37,839 nt of DNA from Bacillota bacterium (lineage in GTDB: Bacteria > Bacillota > UBA4882 > UBA8346), in contig JAEXDA010000022.1 of NCBI GenBank assembly GCA_023401925.1, positions 1 through 37,839 of the forward strand, read 5' to 3'. The notes below the pieces were generated by a model. It was not told the DNA's origin and did not search any database. It saw only the letters and a list, made by a program, of their open reading frames with translations. A program made the translations under genes and the position numbers. This document shows positions 27,489 to 36,207 of this stretch, in pieces; the first letter of the stretch is position 1; the number at the start of each line of letters is the position of its first letter.

Positions 27489-29522
27489 TTATACCCTCGG
27501 CCCTATCTTTGAGCCGGTATTGTAGATTGATTCCAGACTTCGAACTAAAATCCCAAATCCGTTACGGGTTGCTTCAGGCAATTCTTGAATGGAGGCCATT
27601 TTCCGGATTTCCAGGCCGATAGCCTTGATAACGGCTCCCCGATCGAGTTGTAAGCCAAGTTTGGTCAAGCAATTTTGGGCTCTGGGGATGACCGAATCAT
27701 TTTCCTGAACGATTTGGATGGAAGCTCCCAAGAGGGCAAGCTGTTTTTCATAAACTTGAGTAATTTTGGCGAGAATATATTCATCCGGAAAACAATCTTC
27801 CAAATAGCATTGATCATAAGTCTTTTGGAAACATTCTCCAAAGAGAACAAATTTTGAAGCTTCCTCACCGTTATGGAGAATCCAGTTTTGCTCAAAATTT
27901 CCGAGGGTGCTTCTTTTATTTTTGTCCGAATTTAAGAGGGTGGCTACCGGAATATTTTTACCTTGCATCAAAATATGCAAGTGGATCCCTTCTAAATTTG
28001 CATCAGTGGGGATGAGAAACAAGTTCTCAATAAATCCCGCCGACTCCGAACGTTCCCATAAATTCAACATCTCTTTCAGTAGAAAATACGCATCCTGGGG
28101 AACGATAACATTGAGTGCTTCCGGGAGATAGCAGAGGCCGCTCTTAATTTTCAAAGCAGCTTCCAATACCATTTTTTCCTCAAGTTTGCATTGGGTAATG
28201 TCACGACAAACGATAGTCCCGGCATCTTTTTCCGATAAAATCCGGACGTTTTCAGGTTGATTCAAATTAAGCAACATCGGCAGGTGCGTGGTATAGATTA
28301 ATGTATTGTCCTTTGAATATTCTTCCAATCTGTGGATTAAGTCCACCTGGGCGCCGGGATGCAAATGTAACCCGGGTTCATCCAATAAAATAACACAATT
28401 TTGAAAGGTACCCCGGCTTTCATTCATGAACATAATATCAAAGGAAAAAAACCATTGAAATCCCCGGGAACGTTCCTCAAGCCGAATCAAAGCCGAATCG
28501 TTGTAATCTTTCACATAGGTATAAAAGAATCTTCCGTCGGAGTGGAATTGAACTTCATAATAGTCCTGTTGCCAGTGATTGGAAATGATTTTGGTAAAAT
28601 TGGTCGATGCGTCGGCCAAATCATATTGGAGTTGGTCCCGCTCCATCGGATTGTCGGTTTTGATCAGGTTTTCAAGATCTAAATCGGCCAAGTCCAGGAT
28701 GGACAAAAAAGTCTTGTCCGTCTCAGTCAGTTGGTTCTGATCTCTGCGTTGTTTCAGCTGCAACAGATTGGCACTACCGGAGAAAACTTGATAATCGGAC
28801 ATATAAATAAAAATGGGAATATGTTTAAAGATATAGTCTTCAGCTTTTTCAATAATGGTCATTGTTTCAGCAAGTTTTCGCGAAATAATCGAAACCTGAT
28901 TGGCATAACTGAAAATAAAGGCTTCTTCATTTTTGGTTTCCGGCGCTGAGGGTTCGGAATTGACGACAGCCCTTAATTCGGTTACTTTGGCGCTGAACAT
29001 TTGTACGATTTCGGAAAAACGGCCTTCATAGGCAAACACCCTGGCCTCTTCAATATATTCCGAGGCTTTTTGACGGAAGGAATCACCCACCGGTTCTTGA
29101 TAGCTTGGGAAACTGGAGAAAATCTCTTCCAACTCTTTGGGTTGATGTTTATCCGGGAAAAGCCCGACCGGAAAATCAACCGTCCATTTTCCGGAATAAT
29201 CTTTGGTAACCAAATATTCTTTTTCGCGAACGGCTTGTCCGGTTAGATTGGATAACTCAACAAGCTCCTCATCGGTTAATTCAAAACGGGCCGAGCATAC
29301 CACCTGATGTTCGTTCCGTTCTTTTCTGCGGTTGCGGGGCCATTCGATCTCCAAAGAATAATCATCACTGTTTTGGGAGGGATGAAATTTATACAGCGCT
29401 TTAAGGAGAGAAGTCTTGCCGGACCCATTTTTACCGATTAACGCCGTCAATGAATTAATGTCGATCCAGCCGGAATCAACAATACATTTGTACATTTGAA
29501 TGCGGAATGCTTTCAGACGCAT
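27489..29522 (-). CDS. OLD-like AAA/ABC-type ATPase with degenerate TOPRIM-like C terminus
   Basis: This is the first gene of the operon, 677 residues. The N terminus, RLKAFRIQMYKCIVDSGWID, leads to a Walker A motif GKNGSGKTS (30-38). The central part holds Walker B ILLDEPGLHLHP (D381, E382) and an H-loop TTHLP (H413), the SMC/OLD-like order. The C-terminal third resembles a TOPRIM fold: NVIVPQDAYFLLKEML (about 471-486) and LLNSDKNKR (about 529-537). The metal-binding Glu is absent (VPQD in place of xEGxxD), and the first Asp of DxD is Asn (NSD). It may thus be an ATPase whose nuclease part is inactive or altered. ATG 29522 follows AGGAGA. It is 58 bases from the giant TPR gene. Confidence 0.8.
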   Translation of the reverse strand: MRLKAFRIQMYKCIVDSGWIDINSLTALIGKNGSGKTSLLKALYKFHPSQNSDDYSLEIEWPRNRRKERNEHQVVCSARFELTDEELVELSNLTGQAVREKEYLVTKDYSGKWTVDFPVGLFPDKHQPKELEEIFSSFPSYQEPVGDSFRQKASEYIEEARVFAYEGRFSEIVQMFSAKVTELRAVVNSEPSAPETKNEEAFIFSYANQVSIISRKLAETMTIIEKAEDYIFKHIPIFIYMSDYQVFSGSANLLQLKQRRDQNQLTETDKTFLSILDLADLDLENLIKTDNPMERDQLQYDLADASTNFTKIISNHWQQDYYEVQFHSDGRFFYTYVKDYNDSALIRLEERSRGFQWFFSFDIMFMNESRGTFQNCVILLDEPGLHLHPGAQVDLIHRLEEYSKDNTLIYTTHLPMLLNLNQPENVRILSEKDAGTIVCRDITQCKLEEKMVLEAALKIKSGLCYLPEALNVIVPQDAYFLLKEMLNLWERSESAGFIENLFLIPTDANLEGIHLHILMQGKNIPVATLLNSDKNKRSTLGNFEQNWILHNGEEASKFVLFGECFQKTYDQCYLEDCFPDEYILAKITQVYEKQLALLGASIQIVQENDSVIPRAQNCLTKLGLQLDRGAVIKAIGLEIRKMASIQELPEATRNGFGILVRSLESIYNTGSKIGPRV

Positions 29523-29938
29523 GAAGGATGTCTCCTATCTTTTTTTAAAACTGGAAAATTTATAAAAAAGTGTATTAAGTACTTATTAAAGCCAAATTTT
29601 GAGGTTTAATGATACTTCTTTCCTTCTAAAATATTACCATATCAGTTGTTTAAAAATCAATGAATAATATGAAAACCTTTGGAAATATGCTTGATGAGTG
29701 GTATATTTTTTTGCAGGGAATTTGTAAAAATTTAAGGAAAATTTAACATAAATCTCTTGGTTTATGGGGAAGTTTGCGGAAAATATGTCAATATTGTTAA
29801 TTGTGAAAAATATAATAGACTTGAGATGGGCAGCTTTTTAGGAGCACCTTTAATGTGGAACTTTGTATTCATGGTTGAAAACAAAGAAATTCGCCGGATT
29901 CATTAAGATCTTAGCGAATATCAATAAAAGTTTTTATT
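29523..29938. other. AT-rich intergenic region upstream of the ATPase-TPR operon
   Basis: This 416-base stretch is clearly more AT-rich than the genes beside it. A 10-bp perfect palindrome TAAGTACTTA lies at 29576-29585, about 55 bases before the ATPase start, where an operator or promoter would be expected. On the plus strand a TATAAT (29811-29816) and AGGAG (29840 area) precede a 17-codon frame, which I do not accept as a gene. No clear -35/-10 pair for the ATPase was found by eye. Confidence 0.35.
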
Positions 29939-30757
29939 TTATGGTTTTCCCTCCGCCAGCATTTGGGAGATGGTTACAAAATGGTAACCGCGGAGTTTGC
30001 CGTCATGGATGATTTCCGGCAATGCCTCACGGCTGCCCCGCAGATCTTCCAACTTACTATCGGCCGCGCAATGCTGCAAGATGATATTGCCGCGGTTTAA
30101 CTTCGGTAATACATTGGTCAAGACTTCCCTCTCTTGTAGGCCTCTCCAGTCCAGAGAATCAATGGTCCATAAGATGATTTGATACCCGAGTTTACTGATG
30201 GTTTCCACGGATGCCGGATCTAAAGCGCCGTAGGGAGGACGGAAGATCATTGCCGGTTTACCGCCGAACCTGCGGATAATTTTATCATCCTGCTTTAACT
30301 GGTATTTTATTTTTTCGGCCGCTAACTCGCAAATTTTTAGATGCTGATAGCTATGATTGCCGATTTCATGGCCTTCCCGGATGATTCGCCGGAATACCTC
30401 CGGATATTTGACGACTTGGGTCCCCACTACGAAGAAAGTTGCTTTCACATGGTGCTTTTTGAGAATATCCAATATTTTCGGAGTGTACTTGAGATCCGGC
30501 CCATCATCAAAGGTTAATGCCAGAGAGGTCACCTTAGGATTGCCCCGGCGGGTGATTGCTTTTGGGAATAACTTGGCCAAATCGGGAGAAACCGGCTGCC
30601 TGCGACTGTATTCGGGGCCATCGTTCACTTTTGGCTTGGGCAAAAGGGAAGGTTCGCCGCCAAGGGTCTTGCCGGAAAACCGGGCGACCCAAAATCCCGC
30701 GACAAAGCCGATCGTTATCAGTAAAACAGGAAGTCCCCACCGAAAAAATTTTTTCAA
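29939..30757 (-). CDS. Membrane-anchored polysaccharide deacetylase (NodB domain)
   Basis: The 272-residue protein has an N-terminal hydrophobic anchor (about 8-25), a short linker and a NodB homology domain from about 75. Carbohydrate esterase family 4 motifs are complete: LTFDDGPD (D84, D85), HSYQH (H135, H139), RPPYGA (R173), a DSLDWRG motif at about 200-206 and IILQH (H229). The likely substrate is N-acetylated peptidoglycan, or another wall glycan, on the cell surface; in spore formers related proteins act in cortex or vegetative wall modification. The start is TTG 30757 with AAGGGG eight bases upstream. No operon partner is seen. Confidence 0.92.
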   Translation of the reverse strand: MKKFFRWGLPVLLITIGFVAGFWVARFSGKTLGGEPSLLPKPKVNDGPEYSRRQPVSPDLAKLFPKAITRRGNPKVTSLALTFDDGPDLKYTPKILDILKKHHVKATFFVVGTQVVKYPEVFRRIIREGHEIGNHSYQHLKICELAAEKIKYQLKQDDKIIRRFGGKPAMIFRPPYGALDPASVETISKLGYQIILWTIDSLDWRGLQEREVLTNVLPKLNRGNIILQHCAADSKLEDLRGSREALPEIIHDGKLRGYHFVTISQMLAEGKP

Positions 30758-30773
30758 TTTTCTTTCCCCTTAA

Positions 30774-31470
30774 ACCGAGTAGAACGTTTTATTAGTGTTG
30801 TCAAAACACCCTTTGATTATCAATAGGCGAAAAGCATTCATTTGGGCCTCAGGTGCTTTCCTAAAACATAAAAACCCAATCACTGGGTCTCGAGGCTGTC
30901 GAAAAAGAAATTCAAAATCAATAAGCAATAGTAGCTCAAAGAGAGCTTTTTATTCTCCCATCGCGTATGTCCACCGTTGCATATGTCTACCGAACGATTG
31001 CGTATGCATACTGAACCATGCGTCGTTTATGCAACCCCCATTTGCCCCACTGGCCCACAACCCCGGATGCTGTTTTGGTTTCAAGAGTTGGCTTGCCAGG
31101 GGGAAGGTCTTTTTGACGGTTGAACTTTCGTCGCGGATTTGGCTGGTTCCGGTTTTCGTTTATACATGATCGTTTCGGCAAGGAATCGTTTATTTCATAA
31201 CGCCTTGTCCAAGGGTGTCCCCACGCTTAAAGCCCAGCAGAGACTAGGTTTATGGGTGATGTGGGGCAGAGGGGGTGTTATCGAAAAATATATATATTTC
31301 TTTCTTTGGATTGAATATCAGTATTTTTTTTATGAATATCATTGTAATAATTTTTTCCAGAATTTTCAATATCATCCGAGAAAATATTTTGAGGGACACG
31401 GATTGCGGCGGCGGGTTACTTTATTCATGATACTTAAAATGAATGACCAGTATTATGGTCCACGGATTTC
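30774..31470. other. Non-coding stretch with three short imperfect direct repeats
   Basis: Overlapping frames here lack ribosome sites and family patterns, so I call no gene. Three 14-base imperfect repeats occur at 30963, 30979 and 31000 (GCGTATGTCCACCG, GCATATGTCTACCG, GCGTATGCATACTG). A small hairpin AGCTC/GAGCT followed by T-rich sequence lies at 30933-30950. The part 31280-31390 is very AT-rich. Confidence 0.4.
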
Positions 31471-31960
31471 ACCGGCTGAGGTCCTTTTGGAGCGGCCCAA
31501 AAGGACCCAAAAGGCCGCCGGGAACCCAGTTTCCCGGTCTCTCCTTTATCCCCGGCCATCCGTGGCCGGGGTTGTGAAAAAGTTTTTTAGTGAGGCTTCG
31601 CAGTCCATGCAGGGACTCGAACATCGTGTTCGCGCCCTACCAGGTTTTTGCTTTCGGATCGACCGCCGTTTTTCTTCCGTGAAAAGAGGCGGCGCTTTTC
31701 GACGTCGTGTCTCAAATGGCGTAGGGAGGAGTTTGGGTTTAAAAGCATAAAAAGCGGAAGAAAAGTTAGGAGGGCCAGGAGGGGCATTTAAAAATGAAAG
31801 GCAATGCGGATTGATTTGTAACAAAGATTGATGCGGGTGGATACCGGTTTTAACCGGTAAGGGATGTGACAGCCATGGGTTTCTAACCCGTGGATTGAGG
31901 GCGAAGGTATAAACAGGATGTTAGAAGATGAATGACGATTTTGAGGGTCCACGGTTTCGG
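31439..31960 (+). repeat. Two diverged copies of an intergenic repeat
   Basis: The segment from 31439 (ATGAATGACC.. then GGTCCACGGATTTCACCGG) is echoed at about 31927 (ATGAATGACG.. then GGTCCACGGTTTCGGCGG). A related CACGGATTGCGGCGGCGGGTTACTT-like string lies near 31397. Shared blocks are 9-12 bases long, with similar spacing. Between the copies, two clean hairpins stand at 31842-31859 (TACCGGTT/AACCGGTA) and 31873-31893 (CCATGGGT/ACCCGTGG). This suggests remnants of a dispersed element. Confidence 0.35.
31480..31715 (+). repeat. Cluster of strong hairpins in non-coding DNA
   Basis: Five stems follow one another. The 11-bp stem GGTCCTTTTGG/CCAAAAGGACC lies at 31480-31507, the 7-bp CCGGGAA/TTCCCGG at 31518-31537, and the 9-bp CCCCGGCCA/TGGCCGGGG with a 4-base loop at 31550-31571. 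Further along are a CGAACA/TGTTCG stem near 31618-31632 and a longer interrupted CCGCC..GGCGG stem near 31660-31695. Local GC is far above the flanks. It may be a structured RNA, a decayed mobile element end or REP-like DNA; I cannot tell which. Confidence 0.45.
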
Positions 31961-32123
31961 CGGCTTACTTTTACCAGATTTTTGGGATACAATCTTACAA
32001 GGCAATCGATGTGGTACTTTGAAAAAAATCAGAGGAGAAAGGGGCTTTCAGATAAGAAATTGGTTGAGTATTTGATAAATATCACATTTTAATTGATATG
32101 GTAAAATCGTCCTCGTGGAAACC

Positions 32124-32182
32124 TTCTAACAATTGAAATGAAGTTTGTTGGAAAGCCGAATGCGGAAAAACCGCATGTATGG
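32124..32182 (+). ncRNA. Possible group II intron remnant (domain V-like hairpin)
   Basis: A 9-bp stem (TTCTAACAA at 32124-32132 with TTGTTGGAA at 32145-32153, one T-G pair) is followed by AAAGCCGAATGCGG, an A-rich loop and CCGCATGTATGG. The order AGCCG, a five-pair stem, an A-rich loop and a GT-containing return strand recalls the AGC-containing domain V of bacterial group II introns, though the lower stem pairs poorly and the tetraloop is not GAAA. No reverse transcriptase is present nearby. I regard this as a weak resemblance. Confidence 0.25.
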
Positions 32183-32398
32183 AAGGAGAATTCATGTTTT
32201 TTTTGTTAGCCTGGAGGTAAAAAAAGAAAAAAAAAGAATTTTATATTTTATTAAACAGTTATTCCTAACCATATAATCTGATAGTGATCTGTGAGATCGG
32301 GATGAAAAATGTTATTGTAAAGCATTTTAAACATGTTAATTGACTACCTAGGTAATTAAACTAAGTTGTGAAAGAAAAAAATGAATGGGGAGATCCAA

Positions 32399-35300
32399 GT
32401 GGCAGAATTTCCGCGGGGTTCTGAATGGCGTCGTTGGGAACTTCATATTCATACACCAGAGACACTTAAAAATGATCGTTTTATAGGAACTACAAATGAG
32501 CAAAAATGGGCTCAATACTATTCGGATATAAAAGCTTATATTGATGTTAATGCTCCTGAGAGGTATATATCAGCAATTGGTGTTACAGATTATTTATCGA
32601 TTGATAATTATTTTAAAATAAAGGCTGATAAACAACTACCAGACTCTATTAAACTAATAATTCCTAATGTAGAACTTCGAATTACACCTGTGACAGGTGG
32701 GGCAACTCCTATAAATATTCATTGTCTGTTTTCCCCGGACATAGATTACCAATTGGAAAGCCGTTTTTTCGGAAAACTCAAATTTGCATCTGGGAGTTCC
32801 ACATATTCAGCTACAAAAAGTGAGCTTATTAGACTTGGTAGAGATTATTCAAATGATCAAGAGATGGCTGAGGTTATAGCACGAAAAATAGGAGCGGAAC
32901 AATATGTCATATCATTTAATATATTAAGTGAAATATTTAAGCAAGATATTACTTTAAGGAAAAAGACATTGATTATTGTTTCTAATTCATCTAATGATGG
33001 AGCATCAGGATTAAAAAAACATAGCGATTATTTTGTCGGGTCCCAATCTCAACTTGATGCAACTAGACTTGCTATTTACCAAATGGCTGATGCAGTATTT
33101 TCTGCTAATGAAAGTGATATATTATATTTTTGTGGTGAGGGTGTTGATTGTGTAGATGAAGTAAGAAGAAAATGTGGTGGCTTAATGCCTTGTTTTCACG
33201 GTTGTGATGCCCACGAAAATGCTAAGATATTTAAACCGGATCATGAGAGATATTGTTGGATTAAGGCAGATCCAACTTTTGAAGGTTTAAAACAGGTTCT
33301 CAATGAACCAAATGATAGAGTTTATATAGGGAGAGTACCTGAAGTTATTAATAGAGTTACTGAGAACAAAACAAAGTACATTAAAGAACTTTTTATTGAT
33401 ACTTTTCAAGGGAAAGAAGATCCTAGTAATATATGGTTTAATTCAATCCATATTTCATTTAATAGTGAACTTGTCACAATCATTGGAAATAAAGGGAGCG
33501 GGAAAAGTGCTATAGCAGATATTATTGGTATCTGTACAGATGCAGATCATTCAAAAGATTTTCTGTTTTTAAATGACAAGAAATTTAAGAAAAAAGGTTG
33601 TGCTGATCGTTTTTTTGCAAACCTTCTATTTGCAAGTGATATAAAAACCGAAGATCGCGCTCTTTCATATGATATTAAATCAACTGATTTACCAAAAGTA
33701 CAATATCTACCTCAACAGTATTTTGAAACAATTTGTAATGAGATTGGCAAAGTTGAATCTTTTCAAAAGGAAATTGAAAAAGTTGTTTTTCAATACATTC
33801 CTGAAGAAAAGAAATTAAAAAAGAACTCTTTTAGCGAACTAATTGATTTTAGAAAAGATAGTATTGACAAGGAAATCATAGCATTAAAGAATCAACTTAG
33901 AGAAATAAATAAAGAGATTATTGCCCTCGAAGATCAGAAAAATCTAAATTTTATAAAGAGACTACAAAGTGAGAGAAAAGTAAAAGCGGATGAATTAAAA
34001 ACTCATATTGAACAGAAGCCACTTGCAAAAGAAAATCCCAAAGAGCAAGAAGAGACCACGGAAGCAAAAACCCAACGGGAAAATTTAAGCCGATGGGAAT
34101 CAAAACAAAAAAAATATAATTCGTTGATTAATCAATTAGAAGCAAAGAATAATTCTTCTGCGTTTGAAACAGAGGAATTAAAACAATTTAGGCGAGATAT
34201 CGAAAATAAAGCTAGAGAAATTAGACAGTTTTTGGAACAGAAACATTCCCTTATTGAAAAATATTCTTTTGACATTTCTCAAATTTTTAATATTGAATGT
34301 GATTTAAGGTTGATAGACTCCGCAATTAATCAACGAGAAGTCCTAAATGCTCATAGAAAATTACGATTAGGTATACCTGAACTTCCAGAAAAGCCCGAGT
34401 TTAATAAATTAAGGTTAAAAGCTAAATTAATTTTTTGCAATGAAGAGATTGAGAGAATTCATTCAACTTTATCTCAGGCGGATCAAGAATATCAAAAGTA
34501 TCTCAGTGATTTGAAAAAATGGGAAAATAAAAGAAAAGAAATTGAGGGTTCAAAAGAAAAAGCAGGTACTTTGGGATATATTAATAATCAAATACATTAT
34601 ATTGAGAATGAACTCGAAAAAGACCTAACAAAAGCTCGTGAAGAAAGGTTATTAATTTCAAAATCTATATATACAAAAAAAATCGAAATTAAGTCATTTT
34701 ATGATGAGATTAAAACCGAGATAGATACCGTTTTAGCAGATAATCAAGATCAAAATTTAACCATTGATAGTTCTTTCACATTGGCTTATGATTTTTGTGA
34801 AACGTTTATGGGCTTTATTAATAAAAATAAAGTAGGTTCTTTCCGAGGCCAAGAAGATGGGAAAAAACTACTTCAAGATAAGATCTTAAGTCTTTTGGAA
34901 ATAAACGATGAAGAATCTATTGTTGAATTTCTTAAAAGGATTATTGAATATTTAGAATGTGATAAAAGAGAAGATCATGGTCAAATACCGACATTTATTG
35001 ATGAACAAATTTCAAAACGAGCAGAATTTTACCAATACTTATTTTCACTAGGTTATATTGAATCACATTATGAACTACGACAAAATGGGAAGAGTTTGGA
35101 TAAGCTTTCTCCAGGTGAAAAAGGTGCACTTCTTCTTGTTTTCTATCTTGTTTTGGATAAAAATGAAATCCCACTTGTAATAGATCAACCGGAAGATAAC
35201 TTAGATAATCATAGTGTTGCAAAAGTACTAGTGCCATTTATTAAAAAGGCCAAAAAGCATCGTCAAATTATTATGGTTACCCATAACCCTAATTTAGCAA

Positions 35301-35470
35301 TAGTGGCTGATGCGGAACAAGTTATTCATGTGAATATTGATAAAGAAAATGGCAATAAATTTAGTTTTACATCTGGAAGTATAGAAAATTCAACAATTAA
35401 TCAAGAAACCGTAGATGTTTTAGAGGGGACAATGCCTGCATTTACTATGCGAAAAAATAAGTATCAATAG
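32399..35470 (+). CDS. PHP-domain/SMC-like ATPase, TrlF/Ppl-type putative anti-phage protein
   Basis: The protein of about 1023 residues starts with a PHP-type phosphoesterase domain (SEWRRWELHIHTPET, then AIGVTDY, NVELRI and NIHCLFSPD). Numbered from ATG 32381, Walker A GNKGSGKS is at 369-376. Long charged coiled coils (about 455-850) separate it from an ABC-like signature LSPGEKG (909-915), Walker B LVIDQPEDNLD and an H-loop THNP. This is the layout of TrlF-family proteins and of the single-gene Ppl (PHP plus ATPase) defence proteins. GTG 32399 follows GGGGAG by six bases and is preferred over ATG 32381, which has no clear ribosome site. The gene is much more AT-rich than the core genes, which suggests acquisition. 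Confidence 0.8.
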   Translation: MAEFPRGSEWRRWELHIHTPETLKNDRFIGTTNEQKWAQYYSDIKAYIDVNAPERYISAIGVTDYLSIDNYFKIKADKQLPDSIKLIIPNVELRITPVTGGATPINIHCLFSPDIDYQLESRFFGKLKFASGSSTYSATKSELIRLGRDYSNDQEMAEVIARKIGAEQYVISFNILSEIFKQDITLRKKTLIIVSNSSNDGASGLKKHSDYFVGSQSQLDATRLAIYQMADAVFSANESDILYFCGEGVDCVDEVRRKCGGLMPCFHGCDAHENAKIFKPDHERYCWIKADPTFEGLKQVLNEPNDRVYIGRVPEVINRVTENKTKYIKELFIDTFQGKEDPSNIWFNSIHISFNSELVTIIGNKGSGKSAIADIIGICTDADHSKDFLFLNDKKFKKKGCADRFFANLLFASDIKTEDRALSYDIKSTDLPKVQYLPQQYFETICNEIGKVESFQKEIEKVVFQYIPEEKKLKKNSFSELIDFRKDSIDKEIIALKNQLREINKEIIALEDQKNLNFIKRLQSERKVKADELKTHIEQKPLAKENPKEQEETTEAKTQRENLSRWESKQKKYNSLINQLEAKNNSSAFETEELKQFRRDIENKAREIRQFLEQKHSLIEKYSFDISQIFNIECDLRLIDSAINQREVLNAHRKLRLGIPELPEKPEFNKLRLKAKLIFCNEEIERIHSTLSQADQEYQKYLSDLKKWENKRKEIEGSKEKAGTLGYINNQIHYIENELEKDLTKAREERLLISKSIYTKKIEIKSFYDEIKTEIDTVLADNQDQNLTIDSSFTLAYDFCETFMGFINKNKVGSFRGQEDGKKLLQDKILSLLEINDEESIVEFLKRIIEYLECDKREDHGQIPTFIDEQISKRAEFYQYLFSLGYIESHYELRQNGKSLDKLSPGEKGALLLVFYLVLDKNEIPLVIDQPEDNLDNHSVAKVLVPFIKKAKKHRQIIMVTHNPNLAIVADAEQVIHVNIDKENGNKFSFTSGSIENSTINQETVDVLEGTMPAFTMRKNKYQ

Positions 35471-35474
35471 CAGT

Positions 35475-35512
35475 CTAACTTGAAAGTCAGTATTGTTGTT
35501 TTTTCGCACGTT
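35475..35512 (+). terminator. Weak terminator-like sequence after the PHP-ATPase gene
   Basis: An imperfect CTAACTT/AAGTCAG stem, with one mismatch and a very short loop, begins four bases after the stop and is followed by T-rich sequence. The stem is poor, so this is only a candidate. Confidence 0.25.
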
Positions 35513-36171
35513 TTTTGACCGGAAATTTATCACATTAATTGACAATGCTTAGATACTATTGCGTTTCTAATCTCCTAAAAATTGTTAGTCAAATTGTGTT
35601 ATGTAGAGTCTCTAATTTCCAAATTATAATAAACTCTAATGGATCAATGAAAATAGTCATTCAAAAAATGGATGAATTGTGGGTGACTTTTGATAGATTT
35701 ATTCGTAAAAGCTTTATTGGTAAAGGATTTACGGTATGTCAAATAAAGTGATTAGAAAATCGAATTTGGTCACTTAATCTTGATCAGTTTGACCTTTATT
35801 AACAGTTAATGGAAATGATATCCTTGATTTATCAATATTCGCGTCAAAGAATTTGAGAAAAAGCTGGTCAAAGAGCGTGCGAAGCAACAATATATGTAGG
35901 ATAAAAATTACTGCGACTTACAACGCTGTATTATATGGAGTGAAGATTTGTTTACCTCATAAATGCTTACAGATTCGCAGTTCGTTTCTTCCTCCAGGGA
36001 GAAAGATAGAATGAGGGTTGGCTTTCATGAAGGCGAAAAATGAAAGATTTGTATAGTCTGGGCTTTTGAATAATCTAATACTAATACGAACGTAACAAGC
36101 AATTAAACGGACAATCTGTCATTTTAAATATGCAATATGTATGTTTGAATTTATAAATTGATTTAATAATG
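35513..36171. other. AT-rich non-coding stretch
   Basis: I see no gene in these 660 bases. A 70-codon plus frame (35539-35751) has no ribosome site and no recognisable pattern. A small hairpin CTTTCAT/ATGAAAG lies at 36022-36046. The stretch has many in-frame stops and looks like decayed or regulatory DNA. Confidence 0.4.
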
Positions 36172-36202
36172 CCAAAGGTGACTATTACCCCTTTGGTTTT
36201 TT
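36172..36202 (+). terminator. Rho-independent terminator (plus orientation)
   Basis: A 7-bp stem CCAAAGG/CCTTTGG (36172-36178 with 36190-36196) closes an 11-base loop and is followed by six T on the plus strand. It sits just beyond the 3' end of the minus-strand RHH gene, but the T-run points the other way. It would end a plus-strand transcript from the upstream AT-rich region. Confidence 0.55.
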
Positions 36203-36207
36203 GCTGT

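Noticed and set aside
29853..29906. A 17-codon frame with AGGAG and TATAAT upstream in the spacer before the ATPase operon
   Set aside because: Too short to support as a gene without expression or conservation evidence; the -35 box is poor.
30795..31750. Several long overlapping frames (up to 203 codons) in the spacer after the deacetylase gene
   Set aside because: They overlap on both strands, lack ribosome sites and family patterns, and run through a cluster of perfect hairpins, so non-coding DNA explains them better.
35539..35751. A 70-codon frame after the PHP-ATPase gene
   Set aside because: There is no Shine-Dalgarno site, it lies in an AT-rich region full of stops in other frames, and the composition is not protein-like.
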